Positions 24,779 through 33,074 of a stretch of 54,888 bases of DNA are shown here, in pieces. This DNA comes from a virus. Made by a program: the position numbers and the translations under genes. Below the pieces are notes generated by a model. It saw only the letters and a list, made by a program, of their open reading frames with translations, did no database searches and was not told the origin of the DNA. The stretch covers positions 1-54,888 of the IMG/VR virus record IMGVR_UViG_3300027848_000027; one strand, written 5' to 3'. Positions within the stretch are counted from its first letter, which is position 1, and the number at the start of each line of letters is the position of its first letter.

Positions 24779-26440
24779 TTACCAACTTCCTGAAGATCCT
24801 CCACCTCCTGAAGATCCTCCTCCAAATCCTCCAAATGATGATCCTCCACCGAAGCTACTTCCTGACGAATATGATGACGATGAATATGAATTTCTACGTT
24901 GACGTGCTCTTCTTTCTTCCTCTTCCTTTTTTCTTTTCTTTCTACGTCTTTCGTCTTCCACGTCTTGGACGTCTTGCTCTGCTCTATTTTTAGCACTAGT
25001 AAGTGCATATAGAAGAGATACTAATAGGGCACCGGATACTAATATATTTCCCTTTGAATAATCTGGAGAATATTTTAAGATTGCTTCTTCTGCCTTTTTA
25101 GCTTTCGACTTAGTTGATGATTCAACATCTGAATGATTCATTGCGGAATTCATAGATTTGATTCGATCCGCAATCTTAGGAAATTCACTTTGAATATTTG
25201 ATTTAACACTTTCAAACTCATATAGATGATTCTTATGCTTACTCAATGTTCTACTTGCAGCCTCAATTGATGTTTGACATGCATCATATTCTGCATCAAG
25301 TAGTCTTATTTTAGAAATTTCCAAGTTAGCATCTATTTCCTCTGCATGTTTCTCAGCAAGAGATAAATACTTAAGGACAGAATCTCGATAGAATGGAATA
25401 GAATATTCATGATTCATGTTATACACAATGAATTTTTCCATATCAGCATTAATTGATGTAATGTCTCCTTTTGAAATATTAGCTTTTGAAAATCTAGTAA
25501 TCTTATCTAATCTTTCGTATTCATCGATATATTGAGAAATTTTTGAGAGTTCATACTCACATTGGTCACTGATAATACTTCTTATATTCTGAACAGCTTC
25601 TAACGTTAATGGTTCGTTAGTTAATAATGTAAGTTGAATTTGTTTTAATGTACGATGCATTTCACTAAAATCTCTAGTTTTATCAAGTGATACTAGTTTA
25701 GATAATCTATTTTTAAAATTCTCAACCTTTGATTTATTAGACTCATCAATTTCATTAATTTTAAAAGCAAGTTCTTCAGCTTCTCTTATTAGTCGTTTAT
25801 GACGTCTTACTGAATATCCAATAACTATTGCGATGGTTAAAATAAGTCCCAGTACCATTAATACATCAAGAGTAGTCGACCATGCTTGTGCTCTCCATTC
25901 TGCATCCTTAGCTGCTTGAATTTCAGCGGCAGCTTTTTCATCGGCTGCTATCTGATCTCGTTCAGCCCATGAGTTAGTCCCGAGTTTATTTATGAATGTA
26001 GTTATTAGTGGATCTATTCCGCCGTAGTAGTCATTTTCTTTGAAGTGTTCTGGGAGTACATGTTCTGCTTCTACTTTAGTATAACCATCGGATAGCCATT
26101 TTTCTAGTCCATATCCAACTTCAGTTCTCCACTTTCTTTCGTTTGGGGCAACTAGTAACATTAATCCATCATTTCGTTCGCTACTTCCGATTCCCCATTG
26201 ATTAAATAGATCGTTGGTAAATCCTTCGACGTCTCGACTATTTAATGATTTAACTGTTACAACTGCTATTTGAATTTCAGTTGACTTTTCAAAATCTGAT
26301 ATCTTTTTATTTAGATCAGCCTCCTGTTTATCACTTAATACATTAGCAAAATCGTTTACGTAATTATGGTAATGTAGTTTGTCCTGAGCAAATGTTAATG
26401 TTGATACAAAAACAATAGCAATTAATAATAAATTTTTCAT
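24779..26440 (-). CDS. TPM-domain membrane protein (YgcG/Psb32 family) with coiled-coil insert
   Basis: This 553-residue exported protein has a signal peptide ending TFA|QD (about 18), then a TPM domain (about 25-150; YVNDFANVLSDKQEADLNKKI … NDGLMLLVAPNERKWRTEVGYGLEKWLSDG). A transmembrane helix follows (191-212), then about 250 residues of helical coiled coil, a second hydrophobic helix (near 468-488), a basic R/K-rich run and a Ser/Gly tail (FGGGSSGGGG) typical of the family. TPM proteins often pair with LemA, as here: its ATG overlaps the LemA stop (TAATG). The function of TPM domains in bacteria is poorly known; the long coiled coil is unusual. An envelope-acting phage protein is inferred. 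Confidence 0.85.
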   Translation of the reverse strand: MKNLLLIAIVFVSTLTFAQDKLHYHNYVNDFANVLSDKQEADLNKKISDFEKSTEIQIAVVTVKSLNSRDVEGFTNDLFNQWGIGSSERNDGLMLLVAPNERKWRTEVGYGLEKWLSDGYTKVEAEHVLPEHFKENDYYGGIDPLITTFINKLGTNSWAERDQIAADEKAAAEIQAAKDAEWRAQAWSTTLDVLMVLGLILTIAIVIGYSVRRHKRLIREAEELAFKINEIDESNKSKVENFKNRLSKLVSLDKTRDFSEMHRTLKQIQLTLLTNEPLTLEAVQNIRSIISDQCEYELSKISQYIDEYERLDKITRFSKANISKGDITSINADMEKFIVYNMNHEYSIPFYRDSVLKYLSLAEKHAEEIDANLEISKIRLLDAEYDACQTSIEAASRTLSKHKNHLYEFESVKSNIQSEFPKIADRIKSMNSAMNHSDVESSTKSKAKKAEEAILKYSPDYSKGNILVSGALLVSLLYALTSAKNRAEQDVQDVEDERRRKKRKKEEEERRARQRRNSYSSSSYSSGSSFGGGSSFGGFGGGSSGGGGSSGSW

Positions 26441-27033
26441 TAGTCGAATTTAATAGTTGGTGCGACGTCTGCTCCTTCGTTCATTTGGAAGTATTCACGT
26501 TTTTCAAATCCGAATTGACCAGACCAGAATTTCCCTAATACTCCAAGTAATTTCTTATTATAGGTTTTTACGACTTTATTAAACTTTTGACGTTCAACTG
26601 TGATCCTATTTTCAGATCCAGATATATCGGCCTGTAGTGAAAGAAATAAATCATTTGCTTTTAGATCAGGATAATTTTCAGTAATCATCATTAATTTTCC
26701 AAGAGCATTTGTAAGATCTCCTTGTGCATTTGAATATGCAGCTAATTGTTCAGCTGTACAATTCGAAGGATCAATTGTGATTTGTGTTGCTTTTGCTCTA
26801 GCTTCAATAACATCAGTTAGAGTTTTGTTTTCGTGGTTAATGTAACCTTGAGTGGTTGCAACTAATTGTGGGATTAAATCTGAACGTCTTTGATAAACGT
26901 TTTCAACTTGTCCCCATGCTTCGTCTACGTCCTCTTCGGCGTATGACATTCCGTTGTATCGGGCACATCCGTTCATTCCTCCAAAGAGTAATAAAGCTCC
27001 GATTACAATTAATACAATGTTACTTTTTTTCAT
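26440..27033 (-). CDS. lemA: LemA family membrane protein
   Basis: This 197-residue protein has one N-terminal transmembrane helix or lipoprotein-like signal (VLIVIGALLLFGGMNGCARYNG, Cys near 23), then the LemA four-helix pattern: DEAWGQVENVYQRRSDLIPQLVATTQGYINHE, TLTDVIEARAKA, and NRITVERQKFNKVVKTYNKKL. The size is usual for the family. In bacteria LemA is commonly next to a TPM or M48 peptidase gene; here it precedes a TPM gene with TAATG coupling. A GTATAAT motif lies about 54 bases upstream. It is likely host-derived and unusual in a phage. Confidence 0.9.
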   Translation of the reverse strand: MKKSNIVLIVIGALLLFGGMNGCARYNGMSYAEEDVDEAWGQVENVYQRRSDLIPQLVATTQGYINHENKTLTDVIEARAKATQITIDPSNCTAEQLAAYSNAQGDLTNALGKLMMITENYPDLKANDLFLSLQADISGSENRITVERQKFNKVVKTYNKKLLGVLGKFWSGQFGFEKREYFQMNEGADVAPTIKFD

Positions 27034-27086
27034 TTGTTTGGTTTTAGTGAATTTAATTGTTTTTCCTTATGGTATTGCTATAATTC

Positions 27087-27093
27087 ATTATAC
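27087..27093 (-). promoter_or_regulatory. GTATAAT promoter-like motif, LemA-TPM operon
   Basis: GTATAAT on the minus strand lies about 53 bases upstream of the LemA ATG, a longer leader than at the other motif copies. Confidence 0.45.
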
Positions 27094-27190
27094 CCTAAAT
27101 AATCCTCAAATTTCTTATAATATGAAGTTCCACAATATGGTACCCTTAGACTACTTCTTACATCCTTTAATCTTGCTATGATTTTCTTTT

Positions 27191-27454
27191 TCATAACTCA
27201 TCTATTTTTCTAAGAACTCGGTGCCATGCAATTGGGGTACACATCTGAATCTCCCCACCTCCGTTTTCATCAACTTCTCCATCTTCTTCCCATACTTTAA
27301 TTACTTCATCAACAACTGCTTGTAGTTTGGCTTTATCCTCTTCAATTCTAGTTTTAAGAGTATTCATTATTTCCACTGCCTTAGCGTCTAAAAAACTAGA
27401 ACCCCAGTTTATTTTACTAAATAAGTAATCGATGTCTTCTCTGATGTTTGTCAT
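27191..27454 (-). CDS. Small acidic protein, unknown
   Basis: This 87-residue protein (MTNIREDIDYLFSKINWGSSFLDAKAVEIMN…) is helical and acidic, with a low-complexity EDGEVDENGGGE turn near residues 55-66 and IAWHRVLRKIDEL at the end. No domain is recognised. Its start overlaps the stop of a 38-residue frame upstream (TAATG), the same coupling used by several real gene pairs here. It has no signal peptide, so it probably does not share the envelope role of its neighbours. Confidence 0.6.
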   Translation of the reverse strand: MTNIREDIDYLFSKINWGSSFLDAKAVEIMNTLKTRIEEDKAKLQAVVDEVIKVWEEDGEVDENGGGEIQMCTPIAWHRVLRKIDEL

Positions 27455-27570
27455 TACTTTAAATTTTTAAGTTTCTCTTCCAGTTCCTTATCGGCTCTAT
27501 CTCGGATTAAATTGATGAATGTTTCTTTTGATTGTCCAGTATATGGACAATCTTTTAATTTATAAATCAA
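27454..27570 (-). CDS. 38-residue protein with TTG start, coupled to next gene
   Basis: A frame with TTG start (an in-frame TAA lies two codons upstream) encodes a 38-residue peptide with a DCPYTGQSKETFINLIRDRA core and a charged helical tail. Its TAA overlaps the ATG of the downstream gene (TAATG). The coupling and protein-like composition support a real gene; the TTG start lowers certainty. Confidence 0.5.
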   Translation of the reverse strand: MIYKLKDCPYTGQSKETFINLIRDRADKELEEKLKNLK

Positions 27571-27833
27571 GTATACTTAAGAAAACCTTCGAATTTCAAT
27601 TGGGAAATTTTTGGGTGTCTCACTATGCGCGATCTAATGTACTATATAGTAAATCTTTATACTAAAGTAAGGATAAAGAAAAGATAAAGAATATACTTAG
27701 TAATATCCCACCCTCCTACCCTATTTCTACTATGATATTTCAAAAGGTTTTAAAAAAAAGAATAAATAATAGATATAGTTGAAACTTTATTTATATATTA
27801 AGGTATAACTTATTATAAAATCATCCACTATGA
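27571..27833. promoter_or_regulatory. Divergent intergenic region with late-type motif
   Basis: This 263-base region separates minus-strand and plus-strand units. For the plus strand it holds GAATAAATAATAGATAT at 27760-27776, a late-type motif 57 bases before the resolvase ATG. It also contains a 12-bp palindrome TACTATATAGTA (27640-27651) and purine-rich repeats (GGATAAAGAAAAGATAAAG, 27673-27691). No RNA gene or further ORF is seen. Confidence 0.45.
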
Positions 27834-28505
27834 ATGACAATAATTTCTATCGACTTTTCAATTCTTTATCCTGGTGTATGTATATGCACTGATTTTAAAG
27901 AATACCAATGGATTTCAATTGTCAATTCTAATATTACAAAGAAACATAGATCTAATTTAGATGATCTTGTTTTAAAATATCCTTCAATACATATATCGTA
28001 CACTGAGTCTAAAAGACGCAAAGATGAACAATATCATGTTACAGAAAGGATAAAACTCCACAATTACTTAGAGGCTACAAATCTTTTAATTTCTCAATTA
28101 GAAAATGTAGTTGATAAAACAGACGACCTTCTTATATCTATCGAAGGTATCTCATTCGGATCTAAAGGTAATGCTTTAGTCGACATCGCTCAAGCTACTG
28201 GTATTATTAAAAATAAATTGGTCGACACCTTTCTTAACGGAGATGTAAGTCGATTCTTTGTTTTTAGCCCAGGAGAACTTAAAAATGCGATCGGCTGTAA
28301 AGGCAATGCACCGAAGGGAGATATATTCGACGCATTTAAAGAAGAACCACTTTTAGATTCTGTCAAAGGATCCGACCTTCATAAAGCAGTCTTAGAAGAA
28401 GACTGGATGACTACAAATAAAGGTGACATTGTCTCTCCTATTATGGATATGATTGATGCGTATTTAGGTGTAGTTAAGATACACAATATACTTAATCAAA
28501 AATAA
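27834..28505 (+). CDS. RuvC-like Holliday-junction resolvase
   Basis: This 223-residue protein has the RNase H-fold acidic set of RuvC-like resolvases: D7 in IISIDFSILYPGVCI, E104 in ISIEGISFGSKGN, and D205/D208 in SPIMDMIDAYLGV, plus a basic/aromatic ELKNAIGCKGNAPKGDIFDAF segment before the last motif. These enzymes cut branched DNA during recombination and packaging. T4 uses the unrelated gp49 for this, so the phage has a different solution. An alternative ATG 4 bases upstream is in another frame. The late sigma factor gene follows after 10 bases. Confidence 0.75.
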   Translation: MTIISIDFSILYPGVCICTDFKEYQWISIVNSNITKKHRSNLDDLVLKYPSIHISYTESKRRKDEQYHVTERIKLHNYLEATNLLISQLENVVDKTDDLLISIEGISFGSKGNALVDIAQATGIIKNKLVDTFLNGDVSRFFVFSPGELKNAIGCKGNAPKGDIFDAFKEEPLLDSVKGSDLHKAVLEEDWMTTNKGDIVSPIMDMIDAYLGVVKIHNILNQK

Positions 28506-28515
28506 TACAATATGG

Positions 28516-28929
28516 ATGGAAACTCAACCGAGAACAAGAAAGAAAAGAGGTGACAAGCATTATGTAAATAATAAAGAATTTACAGCTGATATCATCGCAT
28601 GTAAAGGAACAGATGAATTATCTAACTTTGCAGTATCATGTTTTGTAGCATTAGCAAACAGAGCAGTAAATAAAATGTATTATGAAGACTATAGAGACAG
28701 AGAAGACTGTATTCAGTCAGCTCTATTAGACTGTCTTAAGTACTGGAGAGGATTCGACCCAGCAAAAGCAGAAATACCTAACGCATTCGCATATTTTACT
28801 CAAGTATGTAAAAATGGATATGCAAAACAGTGGAAAGCAATACATAAGAAAACTGGATTACAAGACGATGAACCATTAGATTTTATCTCCTTAAGTACTA
28901 CAGGTGATGGAGCTATTTACAGCATCTAA
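28516..28929 (+). CDS. 55: Late-transcription sigma factor (T4 gp55-like)
   Basis: This 137-residue protein aligns by eye with T4 gp55, which directs RNA polymerase to late promoters. Shared blocks are HYVNNKEFTADIIACK (T4 YVNNKELLQAIIDWK), a helix ending in a F-D-x-x-K segment (GFDPAKAEIPNAFAYFTQVCKNGY; T4 [22 protein letters not shown]), and DDEPLDFISL (T4 DDSPSLDFLYE), the sliding-clamp-binding end. The protein is about 50 residues shorter than gp55, having lost most of the region between the last two blocks. It lies directly before the large structural operon. The late-type ATAAATAA motifs in this window are its probable targets. Confidence 0.88.
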   Translation: METQPRTRKKRGDKHYVNNKEFTADIIACKGTDELSNFAVSCFVALANRAVNKMYYEDYRDREDCIQSALLDCLKYWRGFDPAKAEIPNAFAYFTQVCKNGYAKQWKAIHKKTGLQDDEPLDFISLSTTGDGAIYSI

Positions 28930-28946
28930 TGATAAATAATATAAAC
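28930..28946 (+). promoter_or_regulatory. Late-promoter-like motif before first structural gene
   Basis: TGATAAATAATATAAAC overlaps the sigma-factor stop and lies 15 bases upstream of the next ATG. It matches the GATAAATAATA class. Confidence 0.55.
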
Positions 28947-28960
28947 AGAAGCATTTATAC

Positions 28961-31900
28961 ATGGTAGTTCAAAATCTTAATTTCTTTGATAAGTTCGGTA
29001 AAAACATGAATCTTGACTGGAACACAGATAAGTCATGTTGGGAAGGAATTATCTATTTCCCTGAAATATCGACATTCATATACGATAATGAAAATCTATT
29101 CATATTAGAGGACGATAGTGGTGATTATAAATTTCCTGTAATAGATCCAGGAACTGCTATTAGATTTGAATGGCTAAACAATGATATAACGGAAGAACTT
29201 ATCATGTATGAAGTTGAAAAAGATTACGATTTAAATAATTACTTCATAAATAAAAAAGACGTAGTTCAGGTATCATATGATGATTTAATACCGGCATCCG
29301 GAGGATCATCTATTGATATAAAATTACCTTTACAAATCAATATCGCATTTAATCCAACTGAGGAAGTTAAATATGAGCGTACGTTATGTATGTTTATATT
29401 AGATCAAGACACTAATGAAAAAACCAAGATCGCTGAGATCTCATTTTATGGTGAAGGAGTTGAAGAAGATGAACGATTTGGAGTATGGGCTAGAAACTTT
29501 GGAATTAAATTTAATAAAGAAGATGCTAATATTCTAAAGGACTATGATATTAAAGAAGCATATCCAGACTGGACTCAGTTAAATATGGCACGTAAAAATC
29601 TTCTAGTTAATAAAGAACAAGTATATCCATATATTGGAACATATAAAGGTCTTAATAATTTCATAAATCTATTAGGATATAAAGACGTACTTGGAATTAA
29701 AGAATACTGGACTAATCTTAATAAGAAGTCCCCATATTACAATAAACAATTTATGGTCGATATTACTGATTACTTAGATGACGGTAAAATAGACGAGATG
29801 AATATCTTAGATAAGAATAAGAAAATCAAACATGGAAAGCAATTTAGAAAAACAGAATGTTTAGCTCTAGTTTATCAATTTACTAAAGCGACTGATGTTT
29901 ACGACGACGATGGAATTCCAGAAGTTGTTGAAACTACTGATTTTACAGTAGACGAGATTTTCTATAAATTAAACAAGCTTAGAGATAAAGCTGAAAATGA
30001 ATTTCTTCCTATCAATGTAAAAATTAAGGATATTATCGGAGAGTTTATATACTTTCAAAAGATTACTATTAAATTCTGGCCGGATGATTCAAAAATAACT
30101 GACTTTAATTTAAATGAATTCTCTGAATTACAATGTTATCCAGATGAAAATGTTGACTTTAAAATCAGATCCCTTGTTCCATTATTAAGAAAGGAACATC
30201 CAAAGGGTGCTACATTCGGACACGTTATATTTAATGACGGTACTCATAATCCATATGAACAGAGTCAGAAATACGCTCCTTCTAAGATTCCAGACATGGT
30301 TGAATACATAAAGGATTTCTATAATAAAACCCAGGATATGCAATTTCCAGATATCGGAAAGAGATTACTATGGGAAGAAGGTGATGATCCTGAAATGATA
30401 ATTGGTGCAGCATGTATATTTAACATATATAATGAGAAATTTACATTTGAAACTTTCAAAGGAGTTACGTTTGCCGATCTTGGTTCAATGGGATCATACG
30501 ACCCACATTATACATTAGAGAATTTAGATTTCAAGAACTTCTACGAAATTACATGGAGAATTACAAAAGACGCTCCTAATCTATATTCATTTGAATATAG
30601 AGGAAAAATAGAGGATTTATGGCAACTACCTCACTTCTTACCATATCATGGTAAATATAGACTAACTGTTGAGTTGCATGATTTCTACGGAAATTCAAAT
30701 GCATATAGTAAATTTGTAACAGTTCAAAGTGATCAAGTTGCTCATATCGTAGGAGTTACTAGACTGGAAGACAAATTCAACTATCGACTAGATAATCTAG
30801 ATAATATACAATTGAAAGATTTTGGAACAAGTCCTAACTATTTTCCAAAGGTTACGGTTCTAGATAATGAATCAGCTATAAGCGATGTAGATATTGATAA
30901 GCAATTGTTACAATACGCATGGTATTATAAGAACAGATATGGAATGGGTCAAAATATGTACGACGTTGAAATATTCAATCCCGTAATTAATGCATATATT
31001 CCATATAAAGATCCTTCACAAGATCATCCTAAGAAATTATACTGGGGATTAGGTGAAAATAACGAACCTGTTAAATTACAAGATTTCAAAGATATGACAA
31101 TGAAGTCACTATTCTTCATGAGATTATCTGACTTAATATACGTAGATGATTTCAATGCAGGATTTTATCTAAGAAATCCAACTCCTGGAAAGGTTATTCA
31201 AATCTCATTGTTTAGTCCGTATGTAATTCCATCATTCACTGATCTTAATGATTTAATAACTCAATTAAATGATAGTGATCATCCTGGAATTCAATTATTT
31301 AATTATGAGATAATAAACGGTAGAAAATCAGATGATCAATACATAATTCATGCACAGGCTGAATTCTTAAGTAAAGAAATGTATCACATATTAATGGACG
31401 ATGGAATAAACTCAGGAAGTCCAAGTACTAGTCCTCGCACGTCTAGTCCAGGATCTGGATTATCGGACGTTGATAAATATACATTCTTTCTACCTCGTGA
31501 GATTTACTCAAAGAGATTAATGGAATATTTAAAATCTACATATCCTATATTAGATGATGAGACTATGTTCTTATTTGCTAAAACATCAGATATAATAAGC
31601 GGAGCGGTACAAGATCCTAGCTTCTGGGTAGATAAAGAATATTGGAAATTTGAGAATGATAAACAAATCGGATATTTACCAACTATAATGGATCAAAATT
31701 CATTTAACATTAATGATATTAAAGTACATGAAGATTCATTTAGTATTCCAGAAAACACGCCGGTGTTCCTAAGTGTTAATAACATAGATGGAAAGCTAGA
31801 ATATATCTGGACATTAACTAATCTTGATACTCTCGAGGAAGTTAAAGTTAGATCAGTTCCGTTTTTCGCATGGAAATTCAAAGATTTAGGAAAGTTTACG

Positions 31901-32041
31901 ATTCATGTTGAGATTCATGATAATCAAGGTAACATTTATATGAATGAAATCAATCAAATGATAAACGTGTTACCAAAAGAACAGTATATAAAAAGTATAG
32001 AGACAAGATTGAATAGAAGAAAGCATAATCTCCTAAAGTAA
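28961..32041 (+). CDS. Large tail/baseplate structural protein
   Basis: This 1026-residue protein has an Ig-like beta-rich N-terminal region (about 60-160). A segment around residues 205-260 (LLVNKEQVYPYIGTYKGLNNFINLLGY) resembles the helical part of phage tail protein I-type baseplate components. At least two PKD/Ig-like modules follow (about 520-600, GKYRLTVELHDFYGNS; and about 925-1000, GKFTIHVEIHDNQGN). A Ser/Pro/Gly linker (GSPSTSPRTSSPGSG) lies near 830. No enzyme motif is seen. As first gene of a six-gene late block it is probably baseplate; the precise T4 counterpart cannot be named. Confidence 0.6.
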   Translation: MVVQNLNFFDKFGKNMNLDWNTDKSCWEGIIYFPEISTFIYDNENLFILEDDSGDYKFPVIDPGTAIRFEWLNNDITEELIMYEVEKDYDLNNYFINKKDVVQVSYDDLIPASGGSSIDIKLPLQINIAFNPTEEVKYERTLCMFILDQDTNEKTKIAEISFYGEGVEEDERFGVWARNFGIKFNKEDANILKDYDIKEAYPDWTQLNMARKNLLVNKEQVYPYIGTYKGLNNFINLLGYKDVLGIKEYWTNLNKKSPYYNKQFMVDITDYLDDGKIDEMNILDKNKKIKHGKQFRKTECLALVYQFTKATDVYDDDGIPEVVETTDFTVDEIFYKLNKLRDKAENEFLPINVKIKDIIGEFIYFQKITIKFWPDDSKITDFNLNEFSELQCYPDENVDFKIRSLVPLLRKEHPKGATFGHVIFNDGTHNPYEQSQKYAPSKIPDMVEYIKDFYNKTQDMQFPDIGKRLLWEEGDDPEMIIGAACIFNIYNEKFTFETFKGVTFADLGSMGSYDPHYTLENLDFKNFYEITWRITKDAPNLYSFEYRGKIEDLWQLPHFLPYHGKYRLTVELHDFYGNSNAYSKFVTVQSDQVAHIVGVTRLEDKFNYRLDNLDNIQLKDFGTSPNYFPKVTVLDNESAISDVDIDKQLLQYAWYYKNRYGMGQNMYDVEIFNPVINAYIPYKDPSQDHPKKLYWGLGENNEPVKLQDFKDMTMKSLFFMRLSDLIYVDDFNAGFYLRNPTPGKVIQISLFSPYVIPSFTDLNDLITQLNDSDHPGIQLFNYEIINGRKSDDQYIIHAQAEFLSKEMYHILMDDGINSGSPSTSPRTSSPGSGLSDVDKYTFFLPREIYSKRLMEYLKSTYPILDDETMFLFAKTSDIISGAVQDPSFWVDKEYWKFENDKQIGYLPTIMDQNSFNINDIKVHEDSFSIPENTPVFLSVNNIDGKLEYIWTLTNLDTLEEVKVRSVPFFAWKFKDLGKFTIHVEIHDNQGNIYMNEINQMINVLPKEQYIKSIETRLNRRKHNLLK

Positions 32042-32052
32042 TTTAATCAAAT

Positions 32053-32070
32053 CGATAAATAAAATAAAAT
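32053..32070 (+). promoter_or_regulatory. Late-promoter-like motif between structural genes
   Basis: CGATAAATAAAATAAAAT lies 12 bases before the ATG at 32083, allowing extra transcription of the downstream tail genes. Confidence 0.5.
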
Positions 32071-32082
32071 AATTCTATTAAA

Positions 32083-33057
32083 ATGGCATTTACACCAATA
32101 GATCTACCGATTCAAGAGATGTTACAATCAGATTTCATAGTTGATTTGGCACAAATTCATAATTCAAACGTACTTCTATTGAAGGACAAATTAGAAGATG
32201 TGATCAATCATTTTGAATTTGATACAAATACACTTTCAATCGGAATAGACAACCCAATTAACAGCATCAGGACTCAGAATATTATCATTCAAGATGGAGG
32301 ATTTATATTCCAAACTGGAATCCCAAATCAAATAATCGCAAGATTGTCTAAGAATGGATCTAATGAGTCAGTTTTAAATGTGGATCACATAACTGTTGAT
32401 TCTGACATTGCCGCTGATATTATTAGCATTAATGATTTAGTAGTTAATAACTCTACTACATTAGCAGGTCCTGTTGAAATAGCAGATTCATTAAATTTCA
32501 ATGGATCACTAATTGAATCTAAGGAATCCGTTTCAGTATTAGTTAAGAAAGTAGCATCAGCTGCGGTTGGAACAATCACTTTAACTAACACTTCTAATAA
32601 GCATATTTATGTAACACTCTCAGCTGAGACAAATGTTGGTCCAACTAGAGTATGGGATGGAGCTGCTTTTGTAGGAGTATTAACTGATATCATTTTAAAT
32701 ATTGATTTTGATGCTACCAATCCTCCTGCTGAAAATACATCATTCACTATACACATAGTAGACGTTGTTGAAAATTCAGGAAATGTAAGTATTATCTCAA
32801 ATATCAATGCTGAAGGTACTCCACCACCTGTATCAATTGCAGCTGGTGTAAATCAAAGCACTACTGGTACTATTATCATGCATCATGATTTAGTTGCAGA
32901 AGGACGAAAATTAGCAGTAAACCACGGTATAAATGCTATGTTCCTTTCTCAAGCACTATTGAAATACGGACACAACGCTACATTCAATTATATAATTGAT
33001 AATACTTCTAACGATAGACTATTGATAACATCAATGGTAGGATTAGAAATTTACTAA
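32083..33057 (+). CDS. Probable tail-associated structural protein
   Basis: This 324-residue protein has a helical N-terminus (about 1-45; MAFTPIDLPIQEMLQSDFIVDLAQIHNSNVLLLKDKL). A fibre-like beta-repeat region follows (INSIRTQNIIIQDGGFIFQTG, then VDHITVDSDIAADIISINDLVVNNSTT), then a C-terminal domain rich in short strands. The pattern suits a trimeric tail or baseplate spike component. The next gene begins with a similar AVTPLLKPIQ opening, so both may dock to the same site. No family is recognised. Confidence 0.55.
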   Translation: MAFTPIDLPIQEMLQSDFIVDLAQIHNSNVLLLKDKLEDVINHFEFDTNTLSIGIDNPINSIRTQNIIIQDGGFIFQTGIPNQIIARLSKNGSNESVLNVDHITVDSDIAADIISINDLVVNNSTTLAGPVEIADSLNFNGSLIESKESVSVLVKKVASAAVGTITLTNTSNKHIYVTLSAETNVGPTRVWDGAAFVGVLTDIILNIDFDATNPPAENTSFTIHIVDVVENSGNVSIISNINAEGTPPPVSIAAGVNQSTTGTIIMHHDLVAEGRKLAVNHGINAMFLSQALLKYGHNATFNYIIDNTSNDRLLITSMVGLEIY

Positions 33058-33074
33058 AATAATAACTAATAGAA

